Shown here in pieces: positions 54,528-64,000 of a DNA stretch of 64,000 nucleotides. A model generated the notes under the pieces. That model was not told the DNA's origin and searched no databases. It saw only the letters and a program-made list of their open reading frames with translations. Source of the stretch: Pantoea agglomerans (GTDB lineage: Bacteria; Pseudomonadota; Gammaproteobacteria; Enterobacterales; Enterobacteriaceae); assembly GCF_021397715.1 (NCBI RefSeq), contig NZ_CP090207.1:2294001-2358000 (forward strand), read 5' to 3'. The translations under genes and the position numbers were made by a program. Within the stretch, counting starts at the first letter, position 1. Every line of letters starts with the position of its first letter.

Positions 54528-54755
54528 GCGGCGCTGGCTCATCTCAACGACCTGATAGCCGCTGTTAAGGTGGTGCTGATTTCCGAAACCGCGAAGCACA
54601 GCGATCGACCGGGCGGTCTGCTCGCTGCCTTACCGCTTGTCACCCTGCTGATCCGGGTAAAACCGGAAGGGCAAACGCAGGCGATCATTGTCGCCCACGT
54701 CGGGTACCTTTTCTTTTTGACAACGACGACTGACGTTATCAGCTATCCATTTTAA
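54516..54755 (+). pseudogene. remnant of a DUF3147-type membrane protein
   Basis: The frame reads LNDLIAAVKVVLISETAKHS, then GGLLAALPLVTLLI and EGQTQAIIVAHVGYLFF before diverging and stopping at 54755. DUF3147 proteins have a matching start (a TM helix, SE.AKRS, GALLASLPL, then AH...FW). Only about 60 N-terminal residues remain, there is no ATG (only GTG) and no ribosome-binding site. Probably dead. Confidence 0.55.
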
Positions 54756-55752
54756 TAACGATTTTGCCAAATGCACCCCGGGAGAGATGCTCAAAAGCGT
54801 CGACTGCCTCGCTAAAGCGGTAAACCTGTTCAATAACGGGTTTGATATGGTGTTTATTCAGGAATGGGTTCATCCGATCAAACGAGGAACGGGGTGCCAC
54901 TGCAATGCCTCTGATGGTTGTCTGCCGGAAAATTAACGGCATTAAATCAAGCTGCGCTGTCTGACCGGTAAGAAAACCTACCTGTGCAATCGTTCCGGCC
55001 ACTTTGGTTGCCGTAATTGACTGGTTAATGCCGCTGCCACCGGCAACCTCCACCGTGACATCAGCGCCCTTACCCCCGGTCAGCTCCAGAACTTTATTTT
55101 GCCATTGAGGCCATTTTTTATAATTAATCCCCTCATCCGCCCCCAGCGATTTAATCCGTTCGAGGTTGGCATCGTTACTGGATGTCGCAATCACCCGCGC
55201 GCCATAGGCATGCGCTATCTGAGCAGCAAACACGGATACACCGCCGGTTCCCTGTACCAGCACGGTTTGTCCGGGCTGCAAATTACCGATATCCATTAGC
55301 GAGTACCATGCCGTCAACGCCGCAATAGGAAGAGTGGAGGCTTCCTCATCTGTCATGCTGTCCGGGGCTTTGACCGCGCTATCTTCATGAAGAATCATGT
55401 ACTCAGCCAGTCCGCCAGGTAACGGCATGCCTATACACCAGGCTGGCTCGTCGGCAGCCGGTTCGCCATCCAGCCAGCGGGAATAGAGATGTGAATTAAC
55501 GCGATCGCCAATGCTGAAACGGGTTACCCCCTCACCGGTGGCAACCACGGTTCCTGACGCATCAGAGACCGGGATAAGGGGCTTTGGCACCAGATGTGGC
55601 TCATAAAAACCCTCCACGATGGCTTTGTCCCTGAAGTTCAGCGAAACCGCGCCAACTTTTACCAGAAGTTCACCCGGACCGGGTGTGGGGGTCTCAACCT
55701 CCTCCAGTTTTAAGTTTTCAAGACCAAAATCTTTTAATAACCATGCTTTCAT
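54739..55752 (-). CDS. MDR-family zinc-type alcohol dehydrogenase / quinone oxidoreductase
   Basis: 337 residues. GroES-like N-terminal domain (LLVKVGAVSLNFRDKAI, PVSDASGTVVATGEGV, IGDRVNSHLY), then a Rossmann domain with VLVQGTGGVSVFAAQIAHAYGARVIATSS for NAD(P)H. The catalytic zinc Cys of true ADHs is Asn-Phe here, so it is more like quinone/enone reductases. Start at MKAWLLKD (55752) gives 9-10 bases from AGGAA; MTEM at 55761 is possible but too close to it. Divergent from a LysR gene, its likely regulator. Confidence 0.83.
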   Translation of the reverse strand: MKAWLLKDFGLENLKLEEVETPTPGPGELLVKVGAVSLNFRDKAIVEGFYEPHLVPKPLIPVSDASGTVVATGEGVTRFSIGDRVNSHLYSRWLDGEPAADEPAWCIGMPLPGGLAEYMILHEDSAVKAPDSMTDEEASTLPIAALTAWYSLMDIGNLQPGQTVLVQGTGGVSVFAAQIAHAYGARVIATSSNDANLERIKSLGADEGINYKKWPQWQNKVLELTGGKGADVTVEVAGGSGINQSITATKVAGTIAQVGFLTGQTAQLDLMPLIFRQTTIRGIAVAPRSSFDRMNPFLNKHHIKPVIEQVYRFSEAVDAFEHLSRGAFGKIVIKMDS

Positions 55753-55920
55753 TTCTGTCATTTCCTGTGTGCCTGTATCAGAGAGGCATGATAAGCAAAG
55801 CGATCGCGGGTAAAAAGCCATCAAAAAGAGGTTCAGTGTTTCTGCAGGAGAAACAATCGAGATGGGTTATACTCCCGGCTATCACAATTTTGGTCATACT
55901 ATCTCAGCGGAGTTAAAAAC

Positions 55921-56826
55921 GTGCGCCCGAACATGCTTGAGTTGATGGACATTTTTGTTCAGGTTGTAGAACTGCGCAGCTTCACCCGTGCCGCTGACGC
56001 TTTGCAGTTGCATCGCCCTGCGGTCAGCAAGTCGGTGAAGCAGCTGGAGGATACGCTGGGCGTTAAACTGCTGCATCGCACCACGCGCAGTCTGAGTGTG
56101 ACGGCTGAAGGAGAGGAAATTTATCAGCGAGCCAAAGCGCTTCTGACCGATGTCAGCGAGATGATGGCCTCTTATTCGCCCGATCAGTTGCCGCACGGCG
56201 AGCTTCGCATTGATGCTCCGCTGGCCCTGACGCACAGTATTCTGCTCCCCTTCCTGGCTAATTTTCAGGCTCTGTATCCGCAGATTGACATTGTCTTAAC
56301 GGCTTCAGATCGTCTGACTGACCTGATTTCCGAAGGCGTCGATTGTGTTATACGTCTCGGTGAGCTTGCGGATTCAAATTTTATTTCGCGTCGTGTCGGC
56401 GATCTGCAGATGGTGACCTGTGCAGCCCCCTCCTATCTGAAAAAATATGGCACGCCTCAGACGCCGGATGATCTTGCTGATCATAAAGCCGTCTGTTTTT
56501 TTAGCGAGCATAGCCGTGACCTCCATGAATGGAGATTTGTTGTTAACGGTGAGGTTATTTCACGGCGACCGGCACACAGTATGCGGGTTAATAATTCAGA
56601 TGTGTTGTTATCCTGCGGCCTGCAAGGCCTTGGTATACTTCATGCCATACGCGCGGCATTAGAAACTGACATTGAAGCGGGCAGGCTGACGGAACTGTTA
56701 TCTGACTACGCAACGGTAACCAAACCGGTTTCCATCCTCTATCCTGACCGACGCTATCTTCCTCCTAAGGTCAGGGTTTTTATCGAATGGTTCGATGAGT
56801 TATTTAAGCAGTATCACCAGCGTTAA
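55921..56826 (+). CDS. LysR-family transcriptional regulator
   Basis: 301 residues: N-terminal winged HTH (MDIFVQVVELRSFTRAADALQLHRPAVSKSVKQLE) and a substrate-binding domain with LRIDAPLALTHSILLPFLANF, as in the CrgA/DsdC-like group. GTG start at 55921 has GGAG 8 bases upstream; ATG at 55933 is the alternative. The 168-bp gap to the divergent oxidoreductase gene should hold its operator. Confidence 0.88.
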   Translation: MRPNMLELMDIFVQVVELRSFTRAADALQLHRPAVSKSVKQLEDTLGVKLLHRTTRSLSVTAEGEEIYQRAKALLTDVSEMMASYSPDQLPHGELRIDAPLALTHSILLPFLANFQALYPQIDIVLTASDRLTDLISEGVDCVIRLGELADSNFISRRVGDLQMVTCAAPSYLKKYGTPQTPDDLADHKAVCFFSEHSRDLHEWRFVVNGEVISRRPAHSMRVNNSDVLLSCGLQGLGILHAIRAALETDIEAGRLTELLSDYATVTKPVSILYPDRRYLPPKVRVFIEWFDELFKQYHQR

Positions 56827-56858
56827 TGTTGCTCGACAGACAGGCTGCGGCAATAACA

Positions 56859-57005
56859 TCAGCGCGGTAATCACAGCGGGAGATCAACGTAAAGGAGAGC
56901 ACCTGGGACGAGCCTTATGACGGGCGCGGGAAGGTGATTAAATGTTAATTTTTTGTCGAGTCTGCCCGGCGGCCTCTTCATCACGGTCGATTTTTGCCGG
57001 ATAAC
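56859..57005. repeat. diverged direct repeat, copy B (dead amidotransferase 5' end)
   Basis: Homologous to 54391-54527. The position of the amidotransferase start codon reads AGG instead of ATG on the minus strand and no open frame is kept. With copy A it brackets the oxidoreductase/LysR pair. Confidence 0.7.
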
Positions 57006-57572
57006 CCGCGCACCTGATAACTGCCGCAGACAGAAGTTTTATGCTTCGATTGCCACTCGCGCACCGCTTTTGCTGCGTAGATTTCCGCCACGCAAACGGT
57101 TTCTTCTTTTTCTTCCTGAATTAAATCATCTGTTTGTGCGCAGGATCGTCATTTGCTCACTTTTAGCGCAAAGCAGGCGGGTAAATGAGGGTTTTTTCAT
57201 CGCTTCGCCTGATAAATAGCCGCTGACTGACTCATAGTGCTGGATAGTGATTATTCAACAAACTATTAATCTGGATAATCGTCCATTAGCAGTTAATATC
57301 AATATTATCCAGGACGTGACTCGCACCCACCCTATTTATACTGCTATAATCCCCGCTTGCCATATTTAAATCCGATTAACAGTTTGTTATAAGTTTTTTA
57401 ACCCGATAATATCAGGGTCATCCAGTGGTCAGAAAATTCTTGCCCTGTCGCGCTTAATCAGCCAAATTAGGCGCCGCTTTTCCCTTCTAATAACAATCTT
57501 GCGCATGGACAACTCACATGACGCGGACTTAATTCCTGTCCCGAAACAGGGTGTGATAAAACTGAGGTACAT
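57006..57572. promoter_or_regulatory. dtpA upstream region
   Basis: No gene seen. An extended -10 TGCTATAAT ends at 57350, with no good -35, suggesting activation. A perfect inverted repeat CTGGATAAT (57271-57279) / ATTATCCAG (57304-57312) lies upstream and may be an operator. The E. coli homologue is OmpR-activated; no OmpR site was confirmed. The 5' leader would be about 215 bases. Confidence 0.5.
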
Positions 57573-59069
57573 GTGTCAACTGCAAACAAACACACTGATG
57601 AGACAGTTAGTCTCAATGCGTTTAAACAGCCAAAGGCGTTCTACTTAATCTTCTCGATTGAGCTGTGGGAGCGGTTTGGTTTTTACGGTCTTCAGGCCAT
57701 CATGGCGGTTTACCTGGTGAAACAGCTGGGGATGTCTGAATCCGATTCCATCACGCTGTTCTCCTCGTTCAGCGCCCTGGTCTACGGGCTGGTGGCGATT
57801 GGCGGCTGGCTCGGCGATAAAGTGCTGGGCACCAAACGCGTGATTGTGCTGGGTGTCCTGGTGCTGGCGCTGGGTTATGCGCTGGTGGCGTTCTCCGGTC
57901 ACAACGTGAGCATTGTCTATATCGGCATGGCGACCATCGCTGTCGGTAGCGGCCTGTTCAAAGCCAACCCCTCTTCGCTGCTCTCCACCTGCTACGACAA
58001 AGATGACCCGCGTATCGACGGTGCTTTCACCATGTTCTATATGTCGATCAACATCGGTTCGCTGTTTTCGATGATGCTGACCCCGTGGTTAGCGGCGAAA
58101 TATGGCTATAACGTGGCGTTCTCGCTGTCGGTGATTGGTCTGGTGATCACCCTGTTCAACTTCCTGTTCTGCAAGCGCATGGTGAAAGATTACGGTTCTA
58201 AACCGGACTTCGCCCCCCTGCACATCGGTAAGCTGCTGATGACGCTGGTTGGCGTGGTGGTGCTGGTGGCGCTGGCTAACTGGATGCTGCATCACCAGTC
58301 TATCGCCCGCCTGGTGCTGGCAGTGATTGCGCTGGGTATCGTACTGGTGTTTGCCAAAGAGGCCTTTGCCCTGCAGGGTGCCGCGCGTCGTAAGATGATT
58401 GTGGCCTTCCTGCTGATGGTGGAAGCGATCCTGTTCTTTGTGCTCTACATGCAGATGCCCACCTCGCTGAACTTCTTTGCAATCCGCAACGTTGAACACA
58501 GCATTCTCGGCATCACCTTTGCGCCGGAACAGTTCCAGGCACTGAACCCGTTCTGGATCATGCTGGCCAGCCCGCTGCTGGCGGCGCTCTACAACAAGCT
58601 GGGCGATAAGCTGCCGATGCCGCATAAGTTTGCTTTCGGCATGGTGCTCTGCTCAGGGGCGTTTCTGGTGCTGCCGGTGGGCGCGAAGTTCGCCAGCGAT
58701 GCCGGTATTGTCTCGGTTAACTGGCTGATTCTGAGCTATGCGCTGCAGAGTATCGGTGAACTGATGATCTCCGGTCTCGGCCTGGCGATGGTGGCCCAGC
58801 TGGTGCCGCAGCGTCTGATGGGCTTTATCATGGGCTCCTGGTTCCTGACCACCGCTGGCGCGGCAGTGATCGCCGGTAAAGTGGCGAATCTGATGGCGGT
58901 GCCGGAAAACGTGACCGATCCGCTGATGTCGCTGGCGACCTACAGCCGCGTATTCCAGCAGATCGGTATCGTTACCGCGGTGATTGCTCTGCTGATGCTG
59001 GTTACTGCGCCGTTGCTTAACCGCATGACCCAGGATACTGACGCAGAAACGAAAAAAGCTGAGGCGTAA
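57573..59069 (+). CDS. dtpA: dipeptide/tripeptide permease A
   Basis: 498 residues matching E. coli DtpA (TppB): PTR2/POT family, with [21 protein letters not shown] containing ExxERFxYY, then [13 protein letters not shown] and 14 TM segments. Proton-coupled uptake of di- and tripeptides at the inner membrane. It starts with GTG (STANK..., as in E. coli), with GAGG 5 bases upstream. Confidence 0.96.
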   Translation: MSTANKHTDETVSLNAFKQPKAFYLIFSIELWERFGFYGLQAIMAVYLVKQLGMSESDSITLFSSFSALVYGLVAIGGWLGDKVLGTKRVIVLGVLVLALGYALVAFSGHNVSIVYIGMATIAVGSGLFKANPSSLLSTCYDKDDPRIDGAFTMFYMSINIGSLFSMMLTPWLAAKYGYNVAFSLSVIGLVITLFNFLFCKRMVKDYGSKPDFAPLHIGKLLMTLVGVVVLVALANWMLHHQSIARLVLAVIALGIVLVFAKEAFALQGAARRKMIVAFLLMVEAILFFVLYMQMPTSLNFFAIRNVEHSILGITFAPEQFQALNPFWIMLASPLLAALYNKLGDKLPMPHKFAFGMVLCSGAFLVLPVGAKFASDAGIVSVNWLILSYALQSIGELMISGLGLAMVAQLVPQRLMGFIMGSWFLTTAGAAVIAGKVANLMAVPENVTDPLMSLATYSRVFQQIGIVTAVIALLMLVTAPLLNRMTQDTDAETKKAEA

Positions 59070-59086
59070 TTTCCTGACGCTTCTCC

Positions 59087-59112
59087 AGCCGGGCTCTGCC
59101 CGGCTTTTTTTT
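59087..59112 (+). terminator. terminator of dtpA
   Basis: AGCCGGGC-TCT-GCCCGGCT stem followed by eight T residues. Confidence 0.9.
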
Positions 59113-59212
59113 GCGGCGGCGGCTCCGGTCGCAGATCCTGATCCGCGTCACTGGCAATTCTTCGCTGAGCCTTTACTATGCTGTGATCCCATCGCATCAA
59201 GGAGGCCTGGTC

Positions 59213-59818
59213 ATGAAACTGTTTTGCAAAGCGGGTGCCTGCTCTCTCTCACCCCACATTGTCATGCGCGAATGCGGGCTCGACTTCACTCAGGTGAACG
59301 TTGATCTGGCAAAAAAACTCACGGAACGGGGCGACGATTTTCGGCAAATCAATCCCAAAGGTCAGGTACCGGCGCTGCAGCTCAGTGATGGCACGGTACT
59401 GACTGAAGGCGTGGCGATTGTGCAGTACCTGGCAGATCTCAAGCCCGATCGCCATCTGCTGGCGCCTGCCGGCAGCCTGACGCGCTATCACACCATTGAA
59501 TGGCTGAGCTACACCAGCAGCGAGCTGCACAAAGGCTTTACGCCGCTGTTTCGTCCGGACACCACGGACGAGGAGAAAGCGCGGGCACGTACGCAGCTGG
59601 AGGCGAAATTTCGCTATGTCGATGAGAGCCTGCATGACAGACAGTGGCTGATGGGGCTGCGCTTCAGCGTGGCCGATGCGTATCTCTATGTGGTGACGCG
59701 CTGGGCGAAAGCGCTGAAGCTCAATTTATCGGGATGTGAAGCACTGGAGAGCTGGTTCAGTCGGGTAGCGGCGCGTCCGGCGGTGCAGGCGGCGTTAAAA
59801 GCCGAAGGGTTACAGTAA
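59213..59818 (+). CDS. gstA: glutathione S-transferase
   Basis: 201 residues, the same length as E. coli GstA (beta class). [17 protein letters not shown] with active-site Cys10, [24 protein letters not shown] as the glutathione site, and C-terminal helical domain [13 protein letters not shown]. Conjugates glutathione to electrophiles. AAGGAGG 7 bases upstream fixes the start. Confidence 0.95.
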   Translation: MKLFCKAGACSLSPHIVMRECGLDFTQVNVDLAKKLTERGDDFRQINPKGQVPALQLSDGTVLTEGVAIVQYLADLKPDRHLLAPAGSLTRYHTIEWLSYTSSELHKGFTPLFRPDTTDEEKARARTQLEAKFRYVDESLHDRQWLMGLRFSVADAYLYVVTRWAKALKLNLSGCEALESWFSRVAARPAVQAALKAEGLQ

Positions 59819-59831
59819 GGGAACCACTTAA

Positions 59832-59862
59832 TAAACAGGGCCGCTGAAGCGGCCCTGTTCCG
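59832..59862. terminator. bidirectional terminator gstA / pdxY
   Basis: AACAGGGCCGC-TGAA-GCGGCCCTGTT perfect 11-bp stem (59834-59859) between convergent genes. Confidence 0.85.
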
Positions 59863-59864
59863 TT

Positions 59865-60725
59865 TTACAGTTTTTCTGCCGCGAAGTGCTGCGTTGGCGC
59901 GGCAATCGCATCCTGAGCCGCCACCAGCTGCAGTTCATACTCGCCCATCTGATGGGTTTTCAGCATCACTTCATACACTGCCGCCGTTACGTGCTCCAGC
60001 GCATCCTGCAGGCTTTTGCCATGCAGCAGATTGACCAGCAGCAGGCCGCTGGTCAGATCGCCCACGCCGACCGGCTGACGTACGCCAAAATCGACCAGCG
60101 GACGGCTGATGTGCCAGGCATCTTCAGCGGTCACCAGCAGCATTTCAAAGCGATCGCTGCGACGGCCGGCGCGTGCCAGATGTTTGACCAGCACCACTTT
60201 CGGTCCCTGGGCGATCAGCGCCCGTGCGGCATCCACCGCGGCAGCGACATCGGTAATGCTGCGCTCGCTCAGCATCTCCAGCTCCAGCAGATTCGGCGCG
60301 ATGATATCGCTGGCGGGCATCGCCATTTTGCAGTGAAACTCCGCCACACCCGGTGCCACGATGCAGCCTTTTTCCGGGTGACCCATCACCGGATCGCAGA
60401 AATACCAGGCGTCGGGATTGGCCGCTTTCACCTGACGGACAATCTCTAATATCTGTTCGCCCTGCTCCGCCGATCCCAGATAGCCGCTCAGCACCGCATC
60501 ACAGGTTTTCAGGCGGTCAATGTCAGCAATGCCTTTCACGATATCGGTTAAGTGGGTGGCGGGCATCACCGTGCCGGTCCAGTGACCATATTGGGTATGG
60601 TTAGAAAACTGTACGGTATTCAGCGGCCAGACGTTCGCGCCCATGCGGCGCATCGGAAACTCAGCCGCCGCGTTACCGGCATGACCAAAAACAACGTGCG
60701 ACTGAATCGCTAAAATATTTTTCAC
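59865..60725 (-). CDS. pdxY: pyridoxal kinase
   Basis: 286 residues (E. coli 287) matching Pdx[77 protein letters not shown] with the catalytic Asp. Ribokinase-type vitamin B6 salvage enzyme. I choose the GTG at 60725 (AGGACAGGG upstream, family N-terminus); an ATG at 60746 abuts the tyrS terminator and has no ribosome-binding site. Confidence 0.94.
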   Translation of the reverse strand: MKNILAIQSHVVFGHAGNAAAEFPMRRMGANVWPLNTVQFSNHTQYGHWTGTVMPATHLTDIVKGIADIDRLKTCDAVLSGYLGSAEQGEQILEIVRQVKAANPDAWYFCDPVMGHPEKGCIVAPGVAEFHCKMAMPASDIIAPNLLELEMLSERSITDVAAAVDAARALIAQGPKVVLVKHLARAGRRSDRFEMLLVTAEDAWHISRPLVDFGVRQPVGVGDLTSGLLLVNLLHGKSLQDALEHVTAAVYEVMLKTHQMGEYELQLVAAQDAIAAPTQHFAAEKL

Positions 60726-60746
60726 TTGTTTGCCCTGTCCTGCCAT

Positions 60747-60774
60747 AAAAAAAAGGGCCGGAAACCGGCCCTGA
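60747..60774 (-). terminator. terminator of tyrS
   Basis: GGGCCGG-AAA-CCGGCCC stem followed on the minus strand by a T-run. Located between tyrS and pdxY, so pdxY depends on read-through or its own promoter. Confidence 0.82.
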
Positions 60775-60778
60775 AATC

Positions 60779-62053
60779 TTACTGCCAGTTAATCAGGCAG
60801 TAATGTTTCTTGCCGCGACGCAGTAGCGTGTAGCGATTAAACAGCTTATCACTGTCGCTGAAGCGGTACTCGGCGTCCGACTGCTTCTCACCGTTCAGTG
60901 AGACTGCGTTTGATCCGATCATGGTACGTGCCTGGCCGCGTGACGGCACCAGCTCCGCTTTCACCAGCGCCTGCTGCAGATCATCGTCAGCACCCAGCAC
61001 GATGGTTGGCATACCATCCTGCGCCAGCTGGTCGAAGTCTGCTTCGGTCATCTCGCTGATGGCGCCGGAGAACAGGCTGTCGGTAATGCGTTTTGCGGCG
61101 GCCAGTCCGGCTTCACCGTGTACCAGACGCGTTACCTGCTCTGCCAGCACATACTGCGCGCGTGGCGCGGTGCCGCTGTTTTTGTCCTCTTCTTCCAGCG
61201 CATTGATCTCTTCAATGCTCATAAAGGTGAAGAACTTCAGGAAGCGGTAGACATCAGCATCCGCGGTGTTGATCCAGAACTGATAGAACTTGTACGGGCT
61301 GGTTTTCTTCGCATCCAGCCAGACTGCGCCGCCTTCGGTTTTACCGAATTTGGTGCCGTCAGACTTGGTGATCAGCGGAACCGTCAGGCCAAACACCTGG
61401 TTCTGATGCAGACGACGGGTCAGATCGATACCGGAAGTGATGTTGCCCCACTGATCCGAGCCGCCAATCTGCAGCGAGACGCCGTGGCGCTCGTTCAGAC
61501 AGGCGAAGTCGTAGCCCTGCAGCAGATTGTAGGAGAACTCGGTGAAAGAGATGCCCTGGTCGTCACGGTTCAGACGCTGCTTCACCGCTTCTTTATTGAT
61601 CATCTGGTTCACGGAGAAGTGTTTGCCAATATCCCGCAGGAAGGTCAGCACGTTCATGCTGCCAAACCAGTCGTAGTTATTGGCGGCGATAGCGCTGTTG
61701 CTGCCGCAATCGAAATCAAGGAATGGCGCCACCTGCTGACGGATCTTTTCAACCCATTCATTGACGGTTTCGCTGGTATTGAGTTTACGCTCTGCGGCTT
61801 TAAAGCTGGGATCGCCAATCAGGCCGGTCGCCCCGCCAACCAGCGCCACCGGCTTGTGTCCGGCATCCTGAAAACGCTTCAGGCAGAGCAGCGGTACCAG
61901 ATGGCCCAAATGCAAGCTGTCAGCAGTGGGGTCAAAGCCGCAATAGAGCGAAATTGGCCCCTGCGCCAGTTTCTCTGTTAACGCGTCTTCATCCGTCACC
62001 TGGGCGATCAGGCCCCTCTCTTGCAATTGTTGTATCAGGTTACTGCTGGTCAT
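60779..62053 (-). CDS. tyrS: tyrosyl-tRNA synthetase
   Basis: 424 residues, the same as E. coli TyrS. Class I HIGH motif as HLGH (48-51), KMSKS-type KFGKT, tyrosine pocket [25 protein letters not shown], and C-terminal S4 domain ([20 protein letters not shown]). Start at MTSSNLIQ with GGAG 6 bases upstream. Essential cytosolic enzyme, downstream of pdxH as in E. coli. Confidence 0.98.
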   Translation of the reverse strand: MTSSNLIQQLQERGLIAQVTDEDALTEKLAQGPISLYCGFDPTADSLHLGHLVPLLCLKRFQDAGHKPVALVGGATGLIGDPSFKAAERKLNTSETVNEWVEKIRQQVAPFLDFDCGSNSAIAANNYDWFGSMNVLTFLRDIGKHFSVNQMINKEAVKQRLNRDDQGISFTEFSYNLLQGYDFACLNERHGVSLQIGGSDQWGNITSGIDLTRRLHQNQVFGLTVPLITKSDGTKFGKTEGGAVWLDAKKTSPYKFYQFWINTADADVYRFLKFFTFMSIEEINALEEEDKNSGTAPRAQYVLAEQVTRLVHGEAGLAAAKRITDSLFSGAISEMTEADFDQLAQDGMPTIVLGADDDLQQALVKAELVPSRGQARTMIGSNAVSLNGEKQSDAEYRFSDSDKLFNRYTLLRRGKKHYCLINWQ

Positions 62054-62193
62054 CACTGACTCCAAATTGATCAGACTGCACCTATGCTGGTACACAGCTT
62101 TCCGCTGAGTTGCGGAATCGAAAAAAATAAGGGCTATAGCATAAAGCGCTGACGCCTTCTGTGCCAGCGCTGAAAGGCGGGAATGTTACCGAT

Positions 62194-62850
62194 TCAGGGT
62201 GCCAGTCGGTCGATTTTCCAGCCGTCGTGATCGCGCTGATAGAGGAAACGATCGTGCAGGCGATGTTCGCCGCCCTGCCAGAACTCCACCGTGTGAAATT
62301 TCACCCGGTAGCCACCCCAGAAACTGGGCAGCGGGATCTCGCCCTGCTGGAACTTCTGTTTAAGCTCAAGGAACTTGCCTTCCAGAATGCCGCGCGCCGA
62401 AATGCGGCTCGACTGCTTCGAGACCCAGGCACCAATCTGGCTGTCACGCGGACGGCTGTGGAAGTATTTCAGCACCTCCAGCGGCGACAGCTTTTCCACT
62501 TCGCCCAGCACCAGCACCTGACGCTCCAGAAAGTGCCACGGAAAATGCAGCGAGATGCGCGGGTTGTGCGCCAGCTGCAGTGCCTTGCGGCTGCCCAGAT
62601 TGGTATAAAACACCATGCCCTGCGCATCAAAATGCTTCAGCAGAACGATGCGTTGCCACGGCTGCCCTTCCTCATCCACCGTCGCCACGGTCATCGCCGT
62701 GGGATCGGGCAGTTTCGCTTCGCAGGCCTGGCTCAGCCACTGTTCAAACAGCGCAATCGGATTGTCCGGCAGATCCTTGCGGCGCAACCCGCCGCGGGTA
62801 TATTCACGCCGCAGGTGGGCGATGGTGTGTAGCGTTTCGCTGTCGCTCAT
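62194..62850 (-). CDS. pdxH: pyridoxamine/pyridoxine 5'-phosphate oxidase
   Basis: 218 residues, the same length as E. coli Pdx[25 protein letters not shown] (FMN and PLP contacts), [18 protein letters not shown] block, [10 protein letters not shown] and [16 protein letters not shown] enzyme producing pyridoxal phosphate. Upstream of tyrS by 140 bp. Confidence 0.97.
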   Translation of the reverse strand: MSDSETLHTIAHLRREYTRGGLRRKDLPDNPIALFEQWLSQACEAKLPDPTAMTVATVDEEGQPWQRIVLLKHFDAQGMVFYTNLGSRKALQLAHNPRISLHFPWHFLERQVLVLGEVEKLSPLEVLKYFHSRPRDSQIGAWVSKQSSRISARGILEGKFLELKQKFQQGEIPLPSFWGGYRVKFHTVEFWQGGEHRLHDRFLYQRDHDGWKIDRLAP

Positions 62851-62875
62851 AATGTTCGCCTATTCAGATAAACAG

Positions 62876-63190
62876 TCAGCTGGCGGGTTGCAGCTCACAA
62901 TCATTGACGACAATTTTATCGTTACGTTCGATAAACGCGCCGTTTCCTTTGGACCAGAAGACGTAGTTGCCATCACTGTAGCGGGCGCCAGAGGCGGACA
63001 CCGTCTGTTTCAGCGTCAGCGGCTGACCATCCATAATAAAACTGACCTGCTGCTGCGCTTCATCAAGCGTGACGGTCAGCGGCAGCGTCCCACAGCGGTA
63101 GTGCAGCGTCTGGGGGGCCGGCGGTTGTTTATGCATCAGGCTACAGCCCGACAGCAGCAGCGCAGCGGCAACGGTTAATCCTTTCAACAT
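62876..63190 (-). CDS. mliC: membrane-bound C-type lysozyme inhibitor
   Basis: 104 residues. Lipoprotein signal MLKGLTVAAALLLSGC, then an MliC beta-barrel domain with YRCGTLPLTVTLDEAQQQVSF, the conserved SASGARYSDGNYVFWSKGN loop (Ser and Lys that insert into the lysozyme active site) and a C-terminal Cys in VVNDCELQP. It protects peptidoglycan from host lysozyme. GGAG 8 bases upstream fixes the start; the frame to 63433 is not used. Confidence 0.93.
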   Translation of the reverse strand: MLKGLTVAAALLLSGCSLMHKQPPAPQTLHYRCGTLPLTVTLDEAQQQVSFIMDGQPLTLKQTVSASGARYSDGNYVFWSKGNGAFIERNDKIVVNDCELQPAS

Positions 63191-63379
63191 AAGCGGGTCT
63201 CCTTCACGAGTGAAGCTGGCATTATAAGAAGGATTTGGCGTGAAGTAAGTGGGAATCCACGCCAATCTGGCCGACAGCTGACATTGAGGTGCTTTATTGC
63301 GGTTTATCAGCCGGTTGTCTGAATGCACGCGCGGCTTAATCAGGCTACGCTCTATAGATCTGAAGCGAGGGAGACAAAA

Positions 63380-63583
63380 ATGAAATTTGATAACGAAGAT
63401 GCGTTTAAACTGGCGGTGGCCTTTATGAACCACAAAGAGAATGCCACCATAGCCAGCAGCTACTTTAAAACCTTTATCGACACCTACCAGAAATTCGATC
63501 GCTGGCTGAGCGCCTCCGATCCGATCAATGCGATGAAAGCCGAGAAAGCGGCCGCCAAAGCCGGGGAAGACTCGCTGCTCTGA
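63380..63583 (+). CDS. small hypothetical protein
   Basis: 67 residues, no signal peptide or TM. Amphipathic helices: FKLAVAFMNHKENATIASSYFKTFIDTYQKFDRWL, then an Ala/Lys-rich tail. GAGGGAG is well placed before the ATG, and the composition looks coding. I do not recognise a family. It occupies the place where anmK follows mliC in E. coli. Confidence 0.65.
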   Translation: MKFDNEDAFKLAVAFMNHKENATIASSYFKTFIDTYQKFDRWLSASDPINAMKAEKAAAKAGEDSLL

Positions 63584-63664
63584 TGGCTCTGCCTGCTGAA
63601 CCGTCTGACCGATCGGTACGGTTCATCGCCACGCGTGATCCTCACGCTCCGGCCCGGTAGCGCA

Positions 63665-64000
63665 TCAGGCTACCGGGTCATCAATTTCCGCAATCAGACT
63701 GGCATCCTGATGATGAATATTGCCCACCGCCTGGCTTACCGGATGCCAGGCAAATTCCTGTTCCGGCAGCGCCGCCTGCTGCGCAATCTCAACCGCCCGC
63801 TCTGGCGTGGTCTGCGGGCTTAACCACTCCGCCACGGCACTGGCAGCCAGCACCAGCGGCCGCCGATCGTGAATATCCACCATTCCTTTATCGCTGGCGG
63901 CGGTGACAATCACAAACCCCTCTTTGCCATGCTCACGGTCATAAGGCGCTTTACCGATGGCGGCAAAGAACAGCGGCTGCTTCTGGCGATGATAAATAAA
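63665..64000 (-). CDS. yedK: SRAP/HMCES-type peptidase, C-terminal part (partial)
   Basis: The frame is open from the window edge (FIYHRQKQPLFFAAIGK...) to TGA at 63665, 111 residues. GFVIVTAASDKGMVDIHDRRPLVL contains the catalytic-type His of SRAP domains, and WHPVSQAVGN is the conserved end, as in E. coli YedK. SRAP proteins crosslink to abasic sites in single-stranded DNA; the N-terminal catalytic Cys2 lies outside the window. An internal Met (63913) is not the start. Confidence 0.9.
   Translation of the reverse strand, partial: FIYHRQKQPLFFAAIGKAPYDREHGKEGFVIVTAASDKGMVDIHDRRPLVLAASAVAEWLSPQTTPERAVEIAQQAALPEQEFAWHPVSQAVGNIHHQDASLIAEIDDPVA

Noticed and set aside
56953..57219. 88-codon plus-strand open frame upstream of dtpA
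   Set aside because: It begins inside the decayed repeat copy B and has no start signal or recognisable domain.

Overview
The window comes from a gamma-proteobacterium of the Erwiniaceae, most likely Pantoea. The backbone follows the terminus-proximal gene order of E. coli (tus, fumC, manA, ydgA, malIXY, add, ydgJ, cnu, ydgK, rsxABCDGE, nth, dtpA, gstA, pdxY, tyrS, pdxH, mliC). Protein similarity is high but not identical, and the accessory content (srfABC, a barnase/barstar pair, oqxAB) is commonly reported in Pantoea/Erwinia. All family calls rest on remembered sequences and motifs, not on a search.

Layout. 1-5.65 kb: end of srfA, then srfB and srfC. 5.6-6.35 kb: convergent barstar-barnase pair. 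6.4-11.4 kb: AraC-type regulator divergent from an OqxAB-like RND pump. 11.5-14.2 kb: hicAB toxin-antitoxin, an Rrf2 regulator and an MFS exporter. 14.3-25 kb: replication-termination gene tus with two Ter-like sites, fumC, manA, ydgA, the malI/malXY regulon and add. 25.2-41.4 kb: ydgJ followed by a roughly 15 kb sugar island between ydgJ and cnu. The island holds araC, araFGH, divergent araBA (no araD), a 1 kb tandem array of structured repeats, a GNAT acetyltransferase and a second sugar ABC importer (ytfQRT-yjfF). 41.8-49.9 kb: cnu, ydgK, the rsx electron-transport operon and nth. 50.1-56.8 kb: a second accessory block (HPP protein, MFS carboxylate transporter, glucarate-dehydratase relative, CTP-synthase-like amidotransferase, a DUF3147 remnant, an MDR oxidoreductase with a divergent LysR regulator). 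57.5-64 kb: dtpA, gstA, pdxY, tyrS, pdxH, mliC, a small orphan gene and the C-terminal part of an SRAP (YedK) protein.

How the genes work together. The arabinose genes import and isomerise L-arabinose. AraC-like half-sites lie upstream of both araB and ytfQ, which suggests one regulator controls both importers. The rsx operon is one tightly overlapped unit ending in nth; its RsxC carries 11 Ala/Lys-rich tail repeats. pdxY and pdxH flank tyrS, as in E. coli.

The least explained signals are non-coding. (i) Five tandem ~197-bp units downstream of araA can each fold into a branched hairpin, and a related single element lies between add and ydgJ. (ii) Two copies of a ~145-bp palindromic MITE-like element are present, one of which supplies the araB stop codon. 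(iii) tus is preceded by two Ter-like sites. (iv) The MDR/LysR pair lies between two diverged direct repeats, one of which is a dead 5' end of the amidotransferase gene.
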